DNA from: Planctomycetota bacterium
GTDB lineage: Bacteria > Planctomycetota > Phycisphaerae > UBA1845
Direction: 5' to 3'
Length of the DNA: 46,122 bases
Assembly: GCA_024278775.1 (NCBI GenBank)
Contig: JAJRSP010000003.1
Location: forward strand, 1-46,122
The position numbers were made by a program, and so were the translations under genes. The notes under the pieces are model-generated. The model searched no databases. It was not told where the DNA came from and saw only the letters and a program-made list of their open reading frames with translations. Positions 35,203-43,892 of this stretch are shown piece by piece. Position 1 is the stretch's first letter, and the number at the start of each line of letters is the position of its first letter.

Positions 35203-35589
35203 ATGATACCCCCAGTCATAGAAAAACGGCGGTACCGGATTGGCTGGCTGTTCCTCGGTATCTCAGTCGGGTGCATGGTCGTAGTGTGCCTTCTGCTGTT
35301 CTTTGGGTTTCATCGCCAATGGCCGTGGCTGTTGACTCCATATCCGTGCCTTGGTGCTGTAGCTGTGGCAAACGCGTTCGTGATTTCCCTCCGAGTCAAA
35401 GAAAGCAGACTCAAGAAAGGTGTGAAGGCGGCCCACTACCAAATATGCACGGACTGCCTGTACAACCTGGAAGGGCACGAGTCCCTCGGTATCTGCCCGG
35501 AGTGCGGTACACCGTTTACGGCACGCGGCCTTGAGACGGATTGGCGAGAGTTCACCGACCCCGATCGGCGTTTCTGGCGTTTTCCATAG
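35203..35589 (+). CDS. Zinc-ribbon membrane protein, tandem paralogue A
   Basis: A small protein of about 128 aa with two hydrophobic helices (~10-32 and ~40-60), a basic stretch, and a C-terminal zinc ribbon (CTDC...CPECG) with the 'YNLEGH' spacer, then 'W' rich tail 'FWRFP'. This ribbon is common in planctomycete small membrane proteins, but its function is unknown. ATG 35203 aligns with the starts of the two paralogues; an in-frame ATG at 35188 adds five residues and may be used. It starts about 42 bases after glnA and may be cotranscribed with it. Confidence 0.75.
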   Translation: MIPPVIEKRRYRIGWLFLGISVGCMVVVCLLLFFGFHRQWPWLLTPYPCLGAVAVANAFVISLRVKESRLKKGVKAAHYQICTDCLYNLEGHESLGICPECGTPFTARGLETDWREFTDPDRRFWRFP

Positions 35590-35609
35590 CCAGTCTGCTG
35601 CGAGACTGG
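35590..35609 (+). terminator. Hairpin after paralogue A
   Basis: A perfect 7-base stem CCAGTCT / AGACTGG with a 6-base loop starts at the base after the stop codon. No T-run follows, so it may slow transcription or protect the mRNA end rather than terminate alone. Confidence 0.4.
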
Positions 35610-35680
35610 AAAGCGTTCTCGGATTCGGCGATGTAACGACCGTCGCTTGCCCAAGAAGGAGCCTGTTGCGGATATCCAGG

Positions 35681-36064
35681 ATGATGCCCCCGGTCATAGA
35701 AAAACGGCGATTTCGGATTAGCTGCTTGGTTGTTGGTCTTGTTCTTGCGTACTGTATGACACTGCTCCTCGTGTCGGTCTTTGGCCTTTTCTCACGATGG
35801 GCGTCGCAGATTTCGTTCATGAGCTACGGCGTAATGAGCATGATGTTCGTGTTTGGTATTGCGCTCCGAGTCAGAGAACGCAGACTCAGGAAAGCGGTGA
35901 AGGCGGCGCACTATCGCATCTGCACGAACTGCCTGTACAACCTGGAAGGGCACGAGTCCCTCGGTATCTGCCCGGAGTGCGGCGCGCCGTTCACGGCGCG
36001 CAAGTTGGAGGAAGATTGGCGGGATTTCACGGAGCCGTTCCGGAACTTCTGGCGTTTTCCTTGA
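35681..36064 (+). CDS. Zinc-ribbon membrane protein, tandem paralogue B
   Basis: About 127 aa. The N-terminal 'MMPPVIEKRR' and the C-terminal zinc ribbon with the 'FTEPFRNFWRFP' tail match paralogues A and C almost exactly, while the two membrane helices between them are quite different in sequence. The conserved ends flanking a divergent middle suggest exchange between copies or different membrane partners. The start at ATG 35681 (or 35684) is set by the shared upstream sequence GGATATCCAGG. Upstream in-frame extension from 35531 overlaps paralogue A and is rejected. Confidence 0.72.
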   Translation: MMPPVIEKRRFRISCLVVGLVLAYCMTLLLVSVFGLFSRWASQISFMSYGVMSMMFVFGIALRVRERRLRKAVKAAHYRICTNCLYNLEGHESLGICPECGAPFTARKLEEDWRDFTEPFRNFWRFP

Positions 36065-36094
36065 ACACGAACTCGGCATTGTAGGCGCTGTGGT

Positions 36095-36135
36095 CACCGG
36101 CGTGCGAACTCGATCAAAAAAGTTCGACGCCGGTG
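36095..36135. terminator. Inverted repeat after paralogue B
   Basis: CACCGGCGT(G)CGAACT at 36095-36110 pairs with AGTTCGACGCCGGTG at 36121-36135, a 15-base stem with one bulge around a 10-base loop. The same structure follows paralogue C, so it belongs to the duplicated unit. It lacks a T-run. Confidence 0.5.
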
Positions 36136-36302
36136 GCCGGTGCCTGGTGGTTCCGTGCGACTATGCAAACTACGCAACGCGTGAGGTGCCTGGGAGGGAA
36201 TCTCGTGAGCAGCCGAGGAACATTGCCTCGTGTGGCCCAACAGCGAAGGGGCGGTTCCGCGTGTTGCAATCTTCCGGACACCATTTGTGGCGGATATCCA
36301 GG

Positions 36303-36689
36303 ATGATGCCTTCGTTTGTAGAAAAACGGCGACACCTGTTAGGCTGGACGTTCCTCGGAATCACAGTTGGGAGCATGGCCGTAGAGTGCCTTCTTCTGTT
36401 CTTTGGGTTTCATCGCAAATGGCCGTGGCTGTTGACTCCATATCCGTGCCTTGGTGCTGTAGCTGTGGCAAACGCGGTCGTGGTTTCCCTCCGAGTCAAA
36501 GAAAGCAGACTCAAGAAAGGTGTGAAGACGGCCCACTACCAAATATGCACGAACTGCCTGTACAATCTGGAGGGGCATGAGTTGCTTGGCATCTGCCCGG
36601 AGTGCGGCACGCCGTTTACGGTGCGCAAGTTGGAGGACGACTGGCGGGATTTCACGGAGCCGTTCCGGAACTTCTGGCGTTTCCCTTGA
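36303..36689 (+). CDS. Zinc-ribbon membrane protein, tandem paralogue C
   Basis: 128 aa, nearly identical to paralogue A through the membrane helices ('FFGFHRKWPWLLTPYPCLGA') and close to B in the last ~30 residues. The zinc ribbon CTNC...CPECG and 'FWRFP' tail are intact. The start ATG 36303 (or 36306) follows the same GGATATCCAGG sequence as in B. The mosaic of A-like front and B-like end, plus a shared downstream hairpin, indicates recent duplication with recombination. Function unknown. Confidence 0.75.
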   Translation: MMPSFVEKRRHLLGWTFLGITVGSMAVECLLLFFGFHRKWPWLLTPYPCLGAVAVANAVVVSLRVKESRLKKGVKTAHYQICTNCLYNLEGHELLGICPECGTPFTVRKLEDDWRDFTEPFRNFWRFP

Positions 36690-36719
36690 ACGCGTCCTCG
36701 GCATGGTAGGCGCGGTGGT

Positions 36720-36760
36720 CACCGGCGTTCGATCTGGAATCAATCAGTTCGACGCCGGTG
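36720..36760. terminator. Inverted repeat between paralogue C and the MmgE/PrpD gene
   Basis: CACCGGCGTTCGATCT (36720-36735) pairs with AGTTCGACGCCGGTG (36746-36760) with one bulge and one mismatch. It lies between convergent genes, 12 bases from the MmgE/PrpD stop, and could serve both strands. Confidence 0.5.
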
Positions 36761-36772
36761 GCACGCATCCGC

Positions 36773-38128
36773 CTACAGCACGTCAAACGCGAACAGCGGC
36801 GTCAGGTCGGCCATTGTGTCCAGCTTCCACGCCTGATCCAGGATTTTCTTGGCCGTGTCGGCGGAGATTACGCCGTCGGCCATGCGGTGGAACTTGGCCG
36901 TCACCTCGTCGTCGGTCATCGGGTTCTCGGCGTGGCCACGTGGGAAATCCACCCGCTTATTCACCTTCGTGCCGTCCGCACAGGTGATCGTGATATCGTT
37001 CGGGATGCCCTTGGGGTAGTCCTTGTTCAGCTCGGGAATCTCGACAATCTCGGTGCGATCAATCAGATCGAGCAGCACGGGGTCGGTGAGCCGGGCATTG
37101 TCAAACGTCGCCAGGGTGACGTCGCCGTCGGTCAGGGCGGCCGCACAACAATAGAACATGGAATGGTCGGCCGTCTCGCGCGAGGTCGGACGCAGCTTCT
37201 CCGGCTCCGAGCCGATAATACTCACGGCCGCCTCAAAACTGCCGATGTGAATCTTCTCGATTTTTTTGCCTTCGATCTGCGGACGCAACTGCAAACAGGC
37301 GTCGATGGCCGACTGCGAATGGTACTCCGCCGGCCAAAACTTGATGTAGGTCTTGTCGAGCATGAAGTCGCCGTCGCGGCCGAGCACCAGGTCCGCCGCA
37401 CCGGGAATGTCGCACTGGTTCATCAGGCCCTTCGGCCCCTCAAAGATTTCATTCGGACCGGTCAGTCCGCGCCGCGCGAGGTCGGCCGCAAACACGCCGT
37501 TTCGACCGGCGTTGGCAAAGGCGCACGCCTTCCAGTCGGAAATCTGCCCCGTGCGCGTCTGCCGTGTGGTGATGTTGCAGACACCGGCCAGCCCGAGCGC
37601 GTGTTCCAACTCGTCCTCCGACAGCTCCCATAGCTTGCCCGCGATCATCGCCGTCGAGAGCGCGCCATACGTGACGTGATCCCAACCGCCCGCGCGGAGG
37701 CTGGCCGCGTCACACAGTCGGCACTGAACCTCATACCCGATTACCGTGGCGAGGATCATGTCCTTGCCCGTCTTGCTCGCGTTTTGCGTCACCGCGACGG
37801 CGGAGGGAATGTTGTCCGACGGGTGCGCCGGCTCAAGACTGAGGTAGGTATCGTTGTAGTCGAGATATCGCACCATCGTGCCGTTGGCAAACGCCGCAAG
37901 CTCCGCCGTCGTGTAATGGTTCGTGCCCCACACCGTGGCGGCCGGCACCGGATCATTCACCGACATCGCCTTGGCCCGCGCGACCATCGCCGGCCGAGAC
38001 GAATACGCCCCCAGCGTCGTCGCGAGCGAGTCGATCACGCGCCGCTTCACCTCATGCACCGTCTTGTCCGGCAAGTCCTCATATTTAAGCTGGTTTGTCC
38101 ACTGTGCGATCTTTCGTCCGATGGTCAT
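36773..38128 (-). CDS. MmgE/PrpD family protein
   Basis: A 451-aa protein of the family that includes 2-methylcitrate dehydratase (PrpD) and cis-aconitate decarboxylase. Matching features are the N-terminal 'KTVHEVKRRVIDSLATTLGAY', 'FANGTMVRYLDYNDTY', 'HPSDNIPSAVAV', and 'KFWPAEYHSQSAIDACLQL'. The family acts on tricarboxylic or related acids, but the exact substrate cannot be read here and no prpB/prpC is adjacent. It lies 86 bases after the EMO-type gene and may be the last gene of the etf operon, hinting at propionate or branched-acid breakdown (inference). Confidence 0.88.
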   Translation of the reverse strand: MTIGRKIAQWTNQLKYEDLPDKTVHEVKRRVIDSLATTLGAYSSRPAMVARAKAMSVNDPVPAATVWGTNHYTTAELAAFANGTMVRYLDYNDTYLSLEPAHPSDNIPSAVAVTQNASKTGKDMILATVIGYEVQCRLCDAASLRAGGWDHVTYGALSTAMIAGKLWELSEDELEHALGLAGVCNITTRQTRTGQISDWKACAFANAGRNGVFAADLARRGLTGPNEIFEGPKGLMNQCDIPGAADLVLGRDGDFMLDKTYIKFWPAEYHSQSAIDACLQLRPQIEGKKIEKIHIGSFEAAVSIIGSEPEKLRPTSRETADHSMFYCCAAALTDGDVTLATFDNARLTDPVLLDLIDRTEIVEIPELNKDYPKGIPNDITITCADGTKVNKRVDFPRGHAENPMTDDEVTAKFHRMADGVISADTAKKILDQAWKLDTMADLTPLFAFDVL

Positions 38129-38214
38129 GTCTTTCGTCTTTCCTCTTGATTGGCGGTTACGGTCCCTGTAGTGGGACGTGGTATCGCTCAGGTTTCGTTC
38201 CTTGTCGCGGCCCT

Positions 38215-40386
38215 CTACGCTTGCGGCTCCTCGTCCATCACCGACTGCAGCAGCAACTCGGCGAAGTCAAGCTGCGGCACGTCCTCGCGATCTTTGCCGG
38301 CCAGCCCATCCGTGAGCATTTGTGCGCAGAAAGGACAGCCGCTGCTCACGCAATCCGGTTTCGTCTCCAGCAGTTGCTCGGTGCGTAAGATGTTGACACG
38401 CTCGGTGCCTTCTTCCTCTTCCTTGAACATCTGTGCGCCGCCCGCCCCGCAGCACATGCCCCGGTCGCGGGTTTCTTTCGGTTCGAGCACGGTCAGACCG
38501 GGGATACTTCTGAGCGTGTCGCGCGGGTCGTCGTACACCTCGTTGTACCGGCCAAGATAACACGAGTCATGCCAGGCCACTCTTTTATCCACGCGATGTT
38601 TCGGCGTCAGCTTGCCCTCGCGGATCAGCTTGGTGAGGAAGGTCGAATGATGCACCACGTCGTACCGGCCACCGAAGTCGGCGTACTCATTGGCCAGCGT
38701 GTTGAAACAGTGGGGGCAGGTCGTGACGATGGTTTTTTTGTCCACCCCGTAACCGTTGAGCGTTTCCACGTTCGCCTCGGCCAGCATCTGAAACAGATAC
38801 TCGTTGCCGCCGCGGCGCGCGGGGTCTCCGGTACACTGCTCCTCCGGACCGAGGATGGCAAAATCCACACCGGCCTTTTTCATTAGCTCGGCCGTAGCTC
38901 GCGTGACCTTCTTGGCACGGTCATCATACGCGGGTGCGCAGCCAATCCAGAAAAGCACCTCCGCGTCACCGTGTTCCGCCAGTGTTTTGATATCGAGTCC
39001 GTCGGCCCACTTGGCCCGATCCTCCGCAGGAAAACCCCACGGATTGGACGCCGATTCCAAGCTGCGAAACGCCCCCTGCAATTCGTTCGGGAACTCGCCG
39101 CGTTCCTGCACGAGGTAACGCCGCATGTCGACGATCTTGTCGACATAGGTGATAAACAGGGGGCACTCCTGCTCGCACGCGCGACATGTGGTACAGGCCC
39201 AGAGCACCTCGGGATCAATCACGCCGTCCACGAGGTCTTTCATGTGTTCCGGGGCATCACTCTCGGTGGGTTCACTGGTGCCTTCCCCATTCTCCGTTTG
39301 ACCGTGGGCGGCGACCAGCGCCTCATCGTGCTTGTAGAGAAAGTTGCGTAGGTCAATCGTGAAATGCTTCGGCGAAAGTTTCTTGCCGGTCGTCGCCGCG
39401 GGGCAGTGATCGGTACACCGTCCACACTCCGTACAGGTGTAGAAATCAAGGATCGCCTTTCGCGAAAACTGATCGATGCGTTTGATGCCCAGCGTTTCTT
39501 CGCGTTCGAGCATGCCCTCGATGTCTTCCAGCTTCGGCAGCCGACCGACCGGATCGAGGTTTTGAGAAAACACATTCGGGATGCCGGTGATGACGTGAAA
39601 ATGCTTCGAATACGGCAGCAGGTTGAGAAAAAGCAACACCATGGCCGAGTGCGTCCAGAAGCCGAGCTGGGCAATGACGGAAAGCGCGCCCTCGGGAAGA
39701 CCCTGCACGACCCGCGCCGCGAGTGATCCTGCCGGTTCATACCACACCCACGGCACCGGACCGGTCACATGGCCCGCCGCGTCTGTTGCCGCCGCCCGCG
39801 AGATCTCTTCGCTATGGTTTGTCTCGCCGGAGAATTCATGGGGTGTCATGACGAGGCTGTGCGTTGCCGGGGCGTTTGCGTGTTTGACCAGCGACGCGCC
39901 GTCGTAAAAGATGTCAGCGAGCATCATCACAAGAATAATGCAAAGAATGACAAGCCCTTCGGTGCTCAGCGTCATACGTTTGAGACGCTTGATGACCCGA
40001 TAGTAGACAAACACGCACGTGCCGAGCATCACGATGACGGCGAAGACATCCTTCAGCAGCGAGTAGAATTGCCCCGGGGCATGGGCCGGATCGAGCACCC
40101 AGAGGTGGAACGATTCATCGAACCCGCGGCCCCAGAGGATCAACGTGCGCGGTAGCAACACGACGAAGCCGGAAAAAATCATCATGTGGGCGATGCCGGC
40201 CAGCGGATAACGCCGCATACGCATCTGCTGGATCGCATAGTTGAAAACCAGCAGGAGCCGTTTGCCGTACCGGTCCAACGGCTTCGTGGGTGCCCCCACC
40301 ATGAGCAGTTTCCACCGCCGCATGGCCGAGTAGGCAAAAATACCCCAGCCCGCAAGAAGCAGCACGGTCATGAAGATCGGACTCAT
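38215..40386 (-). CDS. Membrane-bound iron-sulfur ETF:quinone oxidoreductase (EMO/EtfD type)
   Basis: A 723-aa fusion. The N-terminal ~190 residues are membrane helices of the NarI/b-type cytochrome kind with several His residues. Two [4Fe-4S] motifs follow (CTECGRCTDHCP and CTTCRACEQECP). Two CCG domains end it ('WIGCAPAYDD...CTGDPARR', 'TTCPHCFNTL', 'CCGAGGAQMF', 'SSGCPFCAQML'), as in heterodisulfide reductase HdrB. Proteins of this build next to etfAB pass electrons from acyl-CoA dehydrogenases via ETF to the quinone pool (known as EMO or EtfD). AAGGG lies 10 bases before ATG 40386, and the gene begins 6 bases after etfA. Confidence 0.9.
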   Translation of the reverse strand: MSPIFMTVLLLAGWGIFAYSAMRRWKLLMVGAPTKPLDRYGKRLLLVFNYAIQQMRMRRYPLAGIAHMMIFSGFVVLLPRTLILWGRGFDESFHLWVLDPAHAPGQFYSLLKDVFAVIVMLGTCVFVYYRVIKRLKRMTLSTEGLVILCIILVMMLADIFYDGASLVKHANAPATHSLVMTPHEFSGETNHSEEISRAAATDAAGHVTGPVPWVWYEPAGSLAARVVQGLPEGALSVIAQLGFWTHSAMVLLFLNLLPYSKHFHVITGIPNVFSQNLDPVGRLPKLEDIEGMLEREETLGIKRIDQFSRKAILDFYTCTECGRCTDHCPAATTGKKLSPKHFTIDLRNFLYKHDEALVAAHGQTENGEGTSEPTESDAPEHMKDLVDGVIDPEVLWACTTCRACEQECPLFITYVDKIVDMRRYLVQERGEFPNELQGAFRSLESASNPWGFPAEDRAKWADGLDIKTLAEHGDAEVLFWIGCAPAYDDRAKKVTRATAELMKKAGVDFAILGPEEQCTGDPARRGGNEYLFQMLAEANVETLNGYGVDKKTIVTTCPHCFNTLANEYADFGGRYDVVHHSTFLTKLIREGKLTPKHRVDKRVAWHDSCYLGRYNEVYDDPRDTLRSIPGLTVLEPKETRDRGMCCGAGGAQMFKEEEEGTERVNILRTEQLLETKPDCVSSGCPFCAQMLTDGLAGKDREDVPQLDFAELLLQSVMDEEPQA

Positions 40387-40392
40387 TGTCTG

Positions 40393-41379
40393 CTATCCCT
40401 TGAGCCGGCGAATCTCTTCCGTCAATAGCGGTACGAGCGTAAACAGATCACACACGCAGCCATACGTCGACACGTTGAAAATCGGCGCGTCCTTCTTCGT
40501 GTTGATCGCGACGATCACCTTGCTCCCGCGCATGCCGGCCAGGTGTTGGATGGCACCGTCGATTCCACAGGCAATATACAGCACGGGCGTGACCACCTTG
40601 CCCGTCAAGCCAACCTGACGTGTGTGCGGCTGATAGCCCGCGTCGCACGCGGCGCGCGATGCCCCCACGGCCCCGTCGAGCAGCTCCGCCAGGTCATACA
40701 TCAGCTTGAAATTGTCTTCGGATTTCAACGAACGACCGCCGGACACCACGATATCCGCCTCGGTGACATCCTTCACGCCGGAGCTGGTGGCTGCGATCTC
40801 TTTGATCGTGAGACGTTTGTCGGCGTCAGACAGCGATAGCGCCACCTTCACGACATCGGCCGAGGTTCCGGGCTGCGGTGCTGCGGCCATGTAGGCGTTG
40901 GAGCGAATCGTCGCGATCTGCAACCGGCTGCCGGAGAGCCTGAACTTGCCGGTCAGTTTGCCGGCGTACATCGGTTTCGTCGCGATCAGATCGTCGCCAT
41001 CCAGCGCCACCTTGATACAGTCGATCGCCAGCGCCGCGCGCTGCCTGGCGGCCACCCGAGCGGCCAGGTCACGCCCCATGGCTGATGTCGGCACGAGCAC
41101 GATTTTCGGCTGTGCTTCGGCAATCACAGCACACACCGCGGTGGTGTAGGGCATCGCCCGATACATCGCCAACTCGGCGTCATCCACGACGTACGTTTTC
41201 TTCGCACCGTGTTCGGCCACCGATGGGGTCAAACTGTCCACGCCGGAGCCGACCAGACACGCCTCGGCTTGTCCACCGGTCGCGCCGGCCAGCTCATTGG
41301 CCAGGGTCAACAGCTGGAAGGAAGCCGGCAGAATCTTGCCGTCACGTTGTTCAATAAACACAAGAATGTTGTTTGCCAT
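40393..41379 (-). CDS. etfA: Electron transfer flavoprotein alpha subunit
   Basis: 328-aa alpha subunit of ETF, the soluble FAD carrier that takes electrons from acyl-CoA dehydrogenases. The C-terminal FAD site is clear: 'VVSGGRSLKSEDNF', 'QVGLTGKVVTPVLYIACGI', 'GAIQHLAGM', and 'INTKKDAPIF'. It starts 2 bases after etfB, so the two are surely cotranslated, and its stop is 6 bases before the EMO-type gene. Confidence 0.95.
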   Translation of the reverse strand: MANNILVFIEQRDGKILPASFQLLTLANELAGATGGQAEACLVGSGVDSLTPSVAEHGAKKTYVVDDAELAMYRAMPYTTAVCAVIAEAQPKIVLVPTSAMGRDLAARVAARQRAALAIDCIKVALDGDDLIATKPMYAGKLTGKFRLSGSRLQIATIRSNAYMAAAPQPGTSADVVKVALSLSDADKRLTIKEIAATSSGVKDVTEADIVVSGGRSLKSEDNFKLMYDLAELLDGAVGASRAACDAGYQPHTRQVGLTGKVVTPVLYIACGIDGAIQHLAGMRGSKVIVAINTKKDAPIFNVSTYGCVCDLFTLVPLLTEEIRRLKG

Positions 41380-41381
41380 TG

Positions 41382-42173
41382 CTATATGACTTTCGCCTCC
41401 TCACGCAGTACCCGCGCCAGCTCTTTGGCCATCTCCGCCGGCTCGCCCTCGATGAACTGGCACTCCGGACGCGGCGGCGGCGGCTCCACGGAGAGAAAAT
41501 CAGTACCGGACTCGCTCGCGTTTTCGCCGGGAATGTCGGCAGATGTCAGCACCGCGACCGGTTTCTTCTTTGCCTTCATCAGGTTGGGCAGAGACGGGTA
41601 ACGCGGCTCGACCAGACCCTTTTCGATGGTTAATACCACTGGCAACGCACCCTCGAGAACCTCCTCCGCACCTTCGATGCGGCGGCGTGCCGTAAACGTT
41701 TTACCATCTTCCGCGATATCCAGCCCGGTGACGGCACCGACGTGGGGCCAGCCCAGGAACTCGGCCAGCGCCGGACCTACGGCCCCGGCATCCAGGTCGA
41801 TGTTGTATTTGCCGCAGAGGACCAGGTCGAAGTCATCGGCGTCTTTCTTGATGGCCTCCGACATGACATACGCGGCGAACAGCTCGTTATGGGATTCGAA
41901 CGCGGTATCGTTCAGGTGAATGCCGCGGTCCGCGCCCATCGCCAGCGCCACGCGAAGCGCCTCAGACGCCTTGTCCGGTCCCAGTGTCATCGCGACGATC
42001 TCGGAAACATCGCCGCGCTTCTCGCGAAGCTGGACGCCCAACTCGATCCCGAATTCGTCGAACGGGTCCGCGAGCAGCTTCAGTCCGGTTCGATCGATAT
42101 CGCTCCCGTCGTCGGCCACCTTGATCGTGGCGTTCGAGTCGGGAACCTGTTTGACTACGGTCATGATTCTCAA
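41382..42173 (-). CDS. etfB: Electron transfer flavoprotein beta subunit
   Basis: 263-aa beta subunit of ETF with the typical N-terminus ending 'VVKQVPDS' and 'NPFDEFGIE'-like 'ADPFDEFGIEL', then 'AMTLGPDKASEALRVALAMGAD'. The start is set at TTG 42173: AGGAG lies 9 bases upstream and the resulting MRIMTVVKQ matches the family N-terminus (MKIVVCVKQ); the ATG at 42164 has no ribosome site. First gene of the etfB-etfA-EMO operon. No acyl-CoA dehydrogenase gene is in the window. Confidence 0.95.
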   Translation of the reverse strand: MRIMTVVKQVPDSNATIKVADDGSDIDRTGLKLLADPFDEFGIELGVQLREKRGDVSEIVAMTLGPDKASEALRVALAMGADRGIHLNDTAFESHNELFAAYVMSEAIKKDADDFDLVLCGKYNIDLDAGAVGPALAEFLGWPHVGAVTGLDIAEDGKTFTARRRIEGAEEVLEGALPVVLTIEKGLVEPRYPSLPNLMKAKKKPVAVLTSADIPGENASESGTDFLSVEPPPPRPECQFIEGEPAEMAKELARVLREEAKVI

Positions 42174-42369
42174 TGCATCGTTCTCCTAATGGTGGCAAAC
42201 GGTCAGTCGGCGCTTCGCCGCGTACCCGGAAGGTTACAGCAAGAAGCGGGCCACACATCTTAGTGGAAACTTTCCTTTTTGTGCAGTGGTGCCAGACGAC
42301 ACCTGGTGAGCTATGCCAAAGAGGCAGTTGGCCTTGGATGGGGCCGTGTGGGGTCGGATGGATGGGCCC

Positions 42370-42669
42370 TCACCGATGTATGGAAAAGTCTGTAAACACC
42401 TCTGGAAAAATAGTTTGTGATTCTGTTCGGCTGTCAATGAACCCCTCCATGGCTCTTTCGATGTTCTGGATGAACCGGTCCAGCTCGGCTGGTATGCCCT
42501 CTGCGACGACTTCCACCCGACCATCCGGCAGGTTGCGGACGAAGCCGACGACGTCATGTCGTTGGGCGACGGCCTGCGTGGTGTAGCGGAATCCGACGCC
42601 TTGGACGCGGCCTGTGAAAAACACTTGTCGGCTCTCGATATTCGGCTTGGTGTCTCGTGGTTCAGCCAT
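42370..42669 (-). CDS. acyP: Acylphosphatase
   Basis: A 99-aa small enzyme that hydrolyses acyl phosphates. Both family signatures are present: '[14 protein letters not shown]' with the catalytic Arg, and '[17 protein letters not shown]' with the catalytic Asn. A ~15-residue polar leader precedes the core. The ribosome site is weak. It lies 20 bases after the RsbW-like kinase gene on the same strand, so the two may be cotranscribed, though a functional link is not obvious. Confidence 0.93.
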   Translation of the reverse strand: MAEPRDTKPNIESRQVFFTGRVQGVGFRYTTQAVAQRHDVVGFVRNLPDGRVEVVAEGIPAELDRFIQNIERAMEGFIDSRTESQTIFPEVFTDFSIHR

Positions 42670-42689
42670 GACGGATCGGAGAGGAGCGG

Positions 42690-43124
42690 TCAGGTCTTGG
42701 ATCGGCGTTTGGCAAACCGGACTTCGCGTCCTTGGTCTCGGTATTCCACTTCATCCATGTAAGCACACAGCAACATGATGCCCCGGCCTCTGGGCACGGA
42801 GAGTCGTTCGGGAGTGGTGGGGTCAGGAACTTCGGCCGGGACGAAACCGGCCCCCTCATCTCGAACAATTACCACCAGGAGGTCGGGCGTCACCGCGTAA
42901 CGAACCGTTACTTCCTTTTCGGGGTCGCAGCCGTTGCCGTGTTTCACGGCGTTGGTGAGCGTTTCCTGCAGGGCGAGCTTGATTGCGAAGACTTCCGCGT
43001 CGCTGAATCCACAATCCCTGACTCGGTGGAGAATGTCTTCTTGCGGGGCACATACTTTCTCCAGGCAACTGGAGAACCTGCACACGCAGTACGTATCCTC
43101 GTTGAGCGGGTCGACGTCGGTCAT
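42690..43124 (-). CDS. RsbW/SpoIIAB-type anti-sigma factor serine kinase
   Basis: A 144-aa GHKL ATPase of the anti-sigma kinase group. The N box is '[15 protein letters not shown]', the G1 box '[10 protein letters not shown]', and the G2 region '[16 protein letters not shown]'. Such proteins bind a sigma factor or another target and phosphorylate an STAS-domain antagonist. The STAS partner gene lies 85 bases upstream on the same strand. No sigma factor or PP2C phosphatase gene is adjacent, so the controlled target lies elsewhere. Confidence 0.9.
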   Translation of the reverse strand: MTDVDPLNEDTYCVCRFSSCLEKVCAPQEDILHRVRDCGFSDAEVFAIKLALQETLTNAVKHGNGCDPEKEVTVRYAVTPDLLVVIVRDEGAGFVPAEVPDPTTPERLSVPRGRGIMLLCAYMDEVEYRDQGREVRFAKRRSKT

Positions 43125-43209
43125 GGTCTTTCGCGGGGTTCGACGACCACAACCGGTGTGTGTTCAGAGCGATGACGCACACCGGAGCATCGCGTCGTGG
43201 TTCAATTCG

Positions 43210-43566
43210 CTAGAAACTGCCCATCGCCTCTTCGACGGTGCTACGTATATCGAACAGCTTGTCCAGACGGGTGATCTTGAAGACCTCGAAAATCTGGGGA
43301 GAAATCTTGGCAAGCCGTAACTGCCCGTCAGCCTCACTCACACGCTTGTTCAATGTGATGAGCATGCCCAGGGCGGCGCTGGAGAGATGATCCACCTTCT
43401 CAAAGTCGAGGAGCATCTTGATACGGTCTACACTGTCGACAACCGCGACCAGCTCAGCCATAATCTCGTTGATTACCAACTCATCAAGGATTTTTCGATC
43501 GGAAAACTCGATTCGTTTTACATCGTTCACGTCAATCACGCTGACGTGGCTGGATTCTTCGGCCAT
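43210..43566 (-). CDS. STAS-domain anti-sigma factor antagonist
   Basis: A 118-aa SpoIIAA/RsbV-like protein. The strand-helix motif 'MLLDFEKVDHLSSAALGMLI' carries the Ser residues at the usual phosphorylation site, and 'LRLAKISPQIFEVFKITRLDKLFDI' is the standard C-terminal half. In partner switching the unphosphorylated form frees the target by binding the kinase. ATG 43566 is chosen because GGAG lies 9 bases upstream; a longer frame to 43593 lacks support. First gene of the STAS-kinase-acylphosphatase group. Confidence 0.92.
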   Translation of the reverse strand: MAEESSHVSVIDVNDVKRIEFSDRKILDELVINEIMAELVAVVDSVDRIKMLLDFEKVDHLSSAALGMLITLNKRVSEADGQLRLAKISPQIFEVFKITRLDKLFDIRSTVEEAMGSF

Positions 43567-43795
43567 GATCTGCCACTCCGTATGCGAAAGCACGATTTCG
43601 CCGTTGTTGAGACATACGTCACGGTAGGGAAGTCTAGTTGGCCGGCGCTCGGCATGTCAATACATCCCCTTGCGGAACGCAAAATACGCTGGGTGTGGCC
43701 ATTCTTGTTGGCTAAAGCCCCTGTACGTGGGTGCAAGGCACATGGGGCGGCACCAACGTAGGGCAGGAAGTTCCCCCGGCCTTGCCGCGGGGTGT

Positions 43796-43868
43796 ACCTG
43801 CCTCCTCCGTGACGCTTCCAAACGAACGAAACCCAAAGAAAAGACGAAGCGTCATTGTAAAGGCAGGT
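43796..43868. repeat. Nested inverted repeat
   Basis: Outer arms ACCTGCCT (43796-43803) and AGGCAGGT (43861-43868) and inner arms GACGCTTC (43811-43818) and GAAGCGTC (43846-43853) are both perfect 8-base complements, separated by equal 7-base internal loops, around a 27-base A-rich loop. This could be a structured RNA or a small mobile element. It lies 24 bases from palindrome copy 4. Confidence 0.6.
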
Positions 43869-43892
43869 CAACCACCTCGTATGCGAAGTCCG

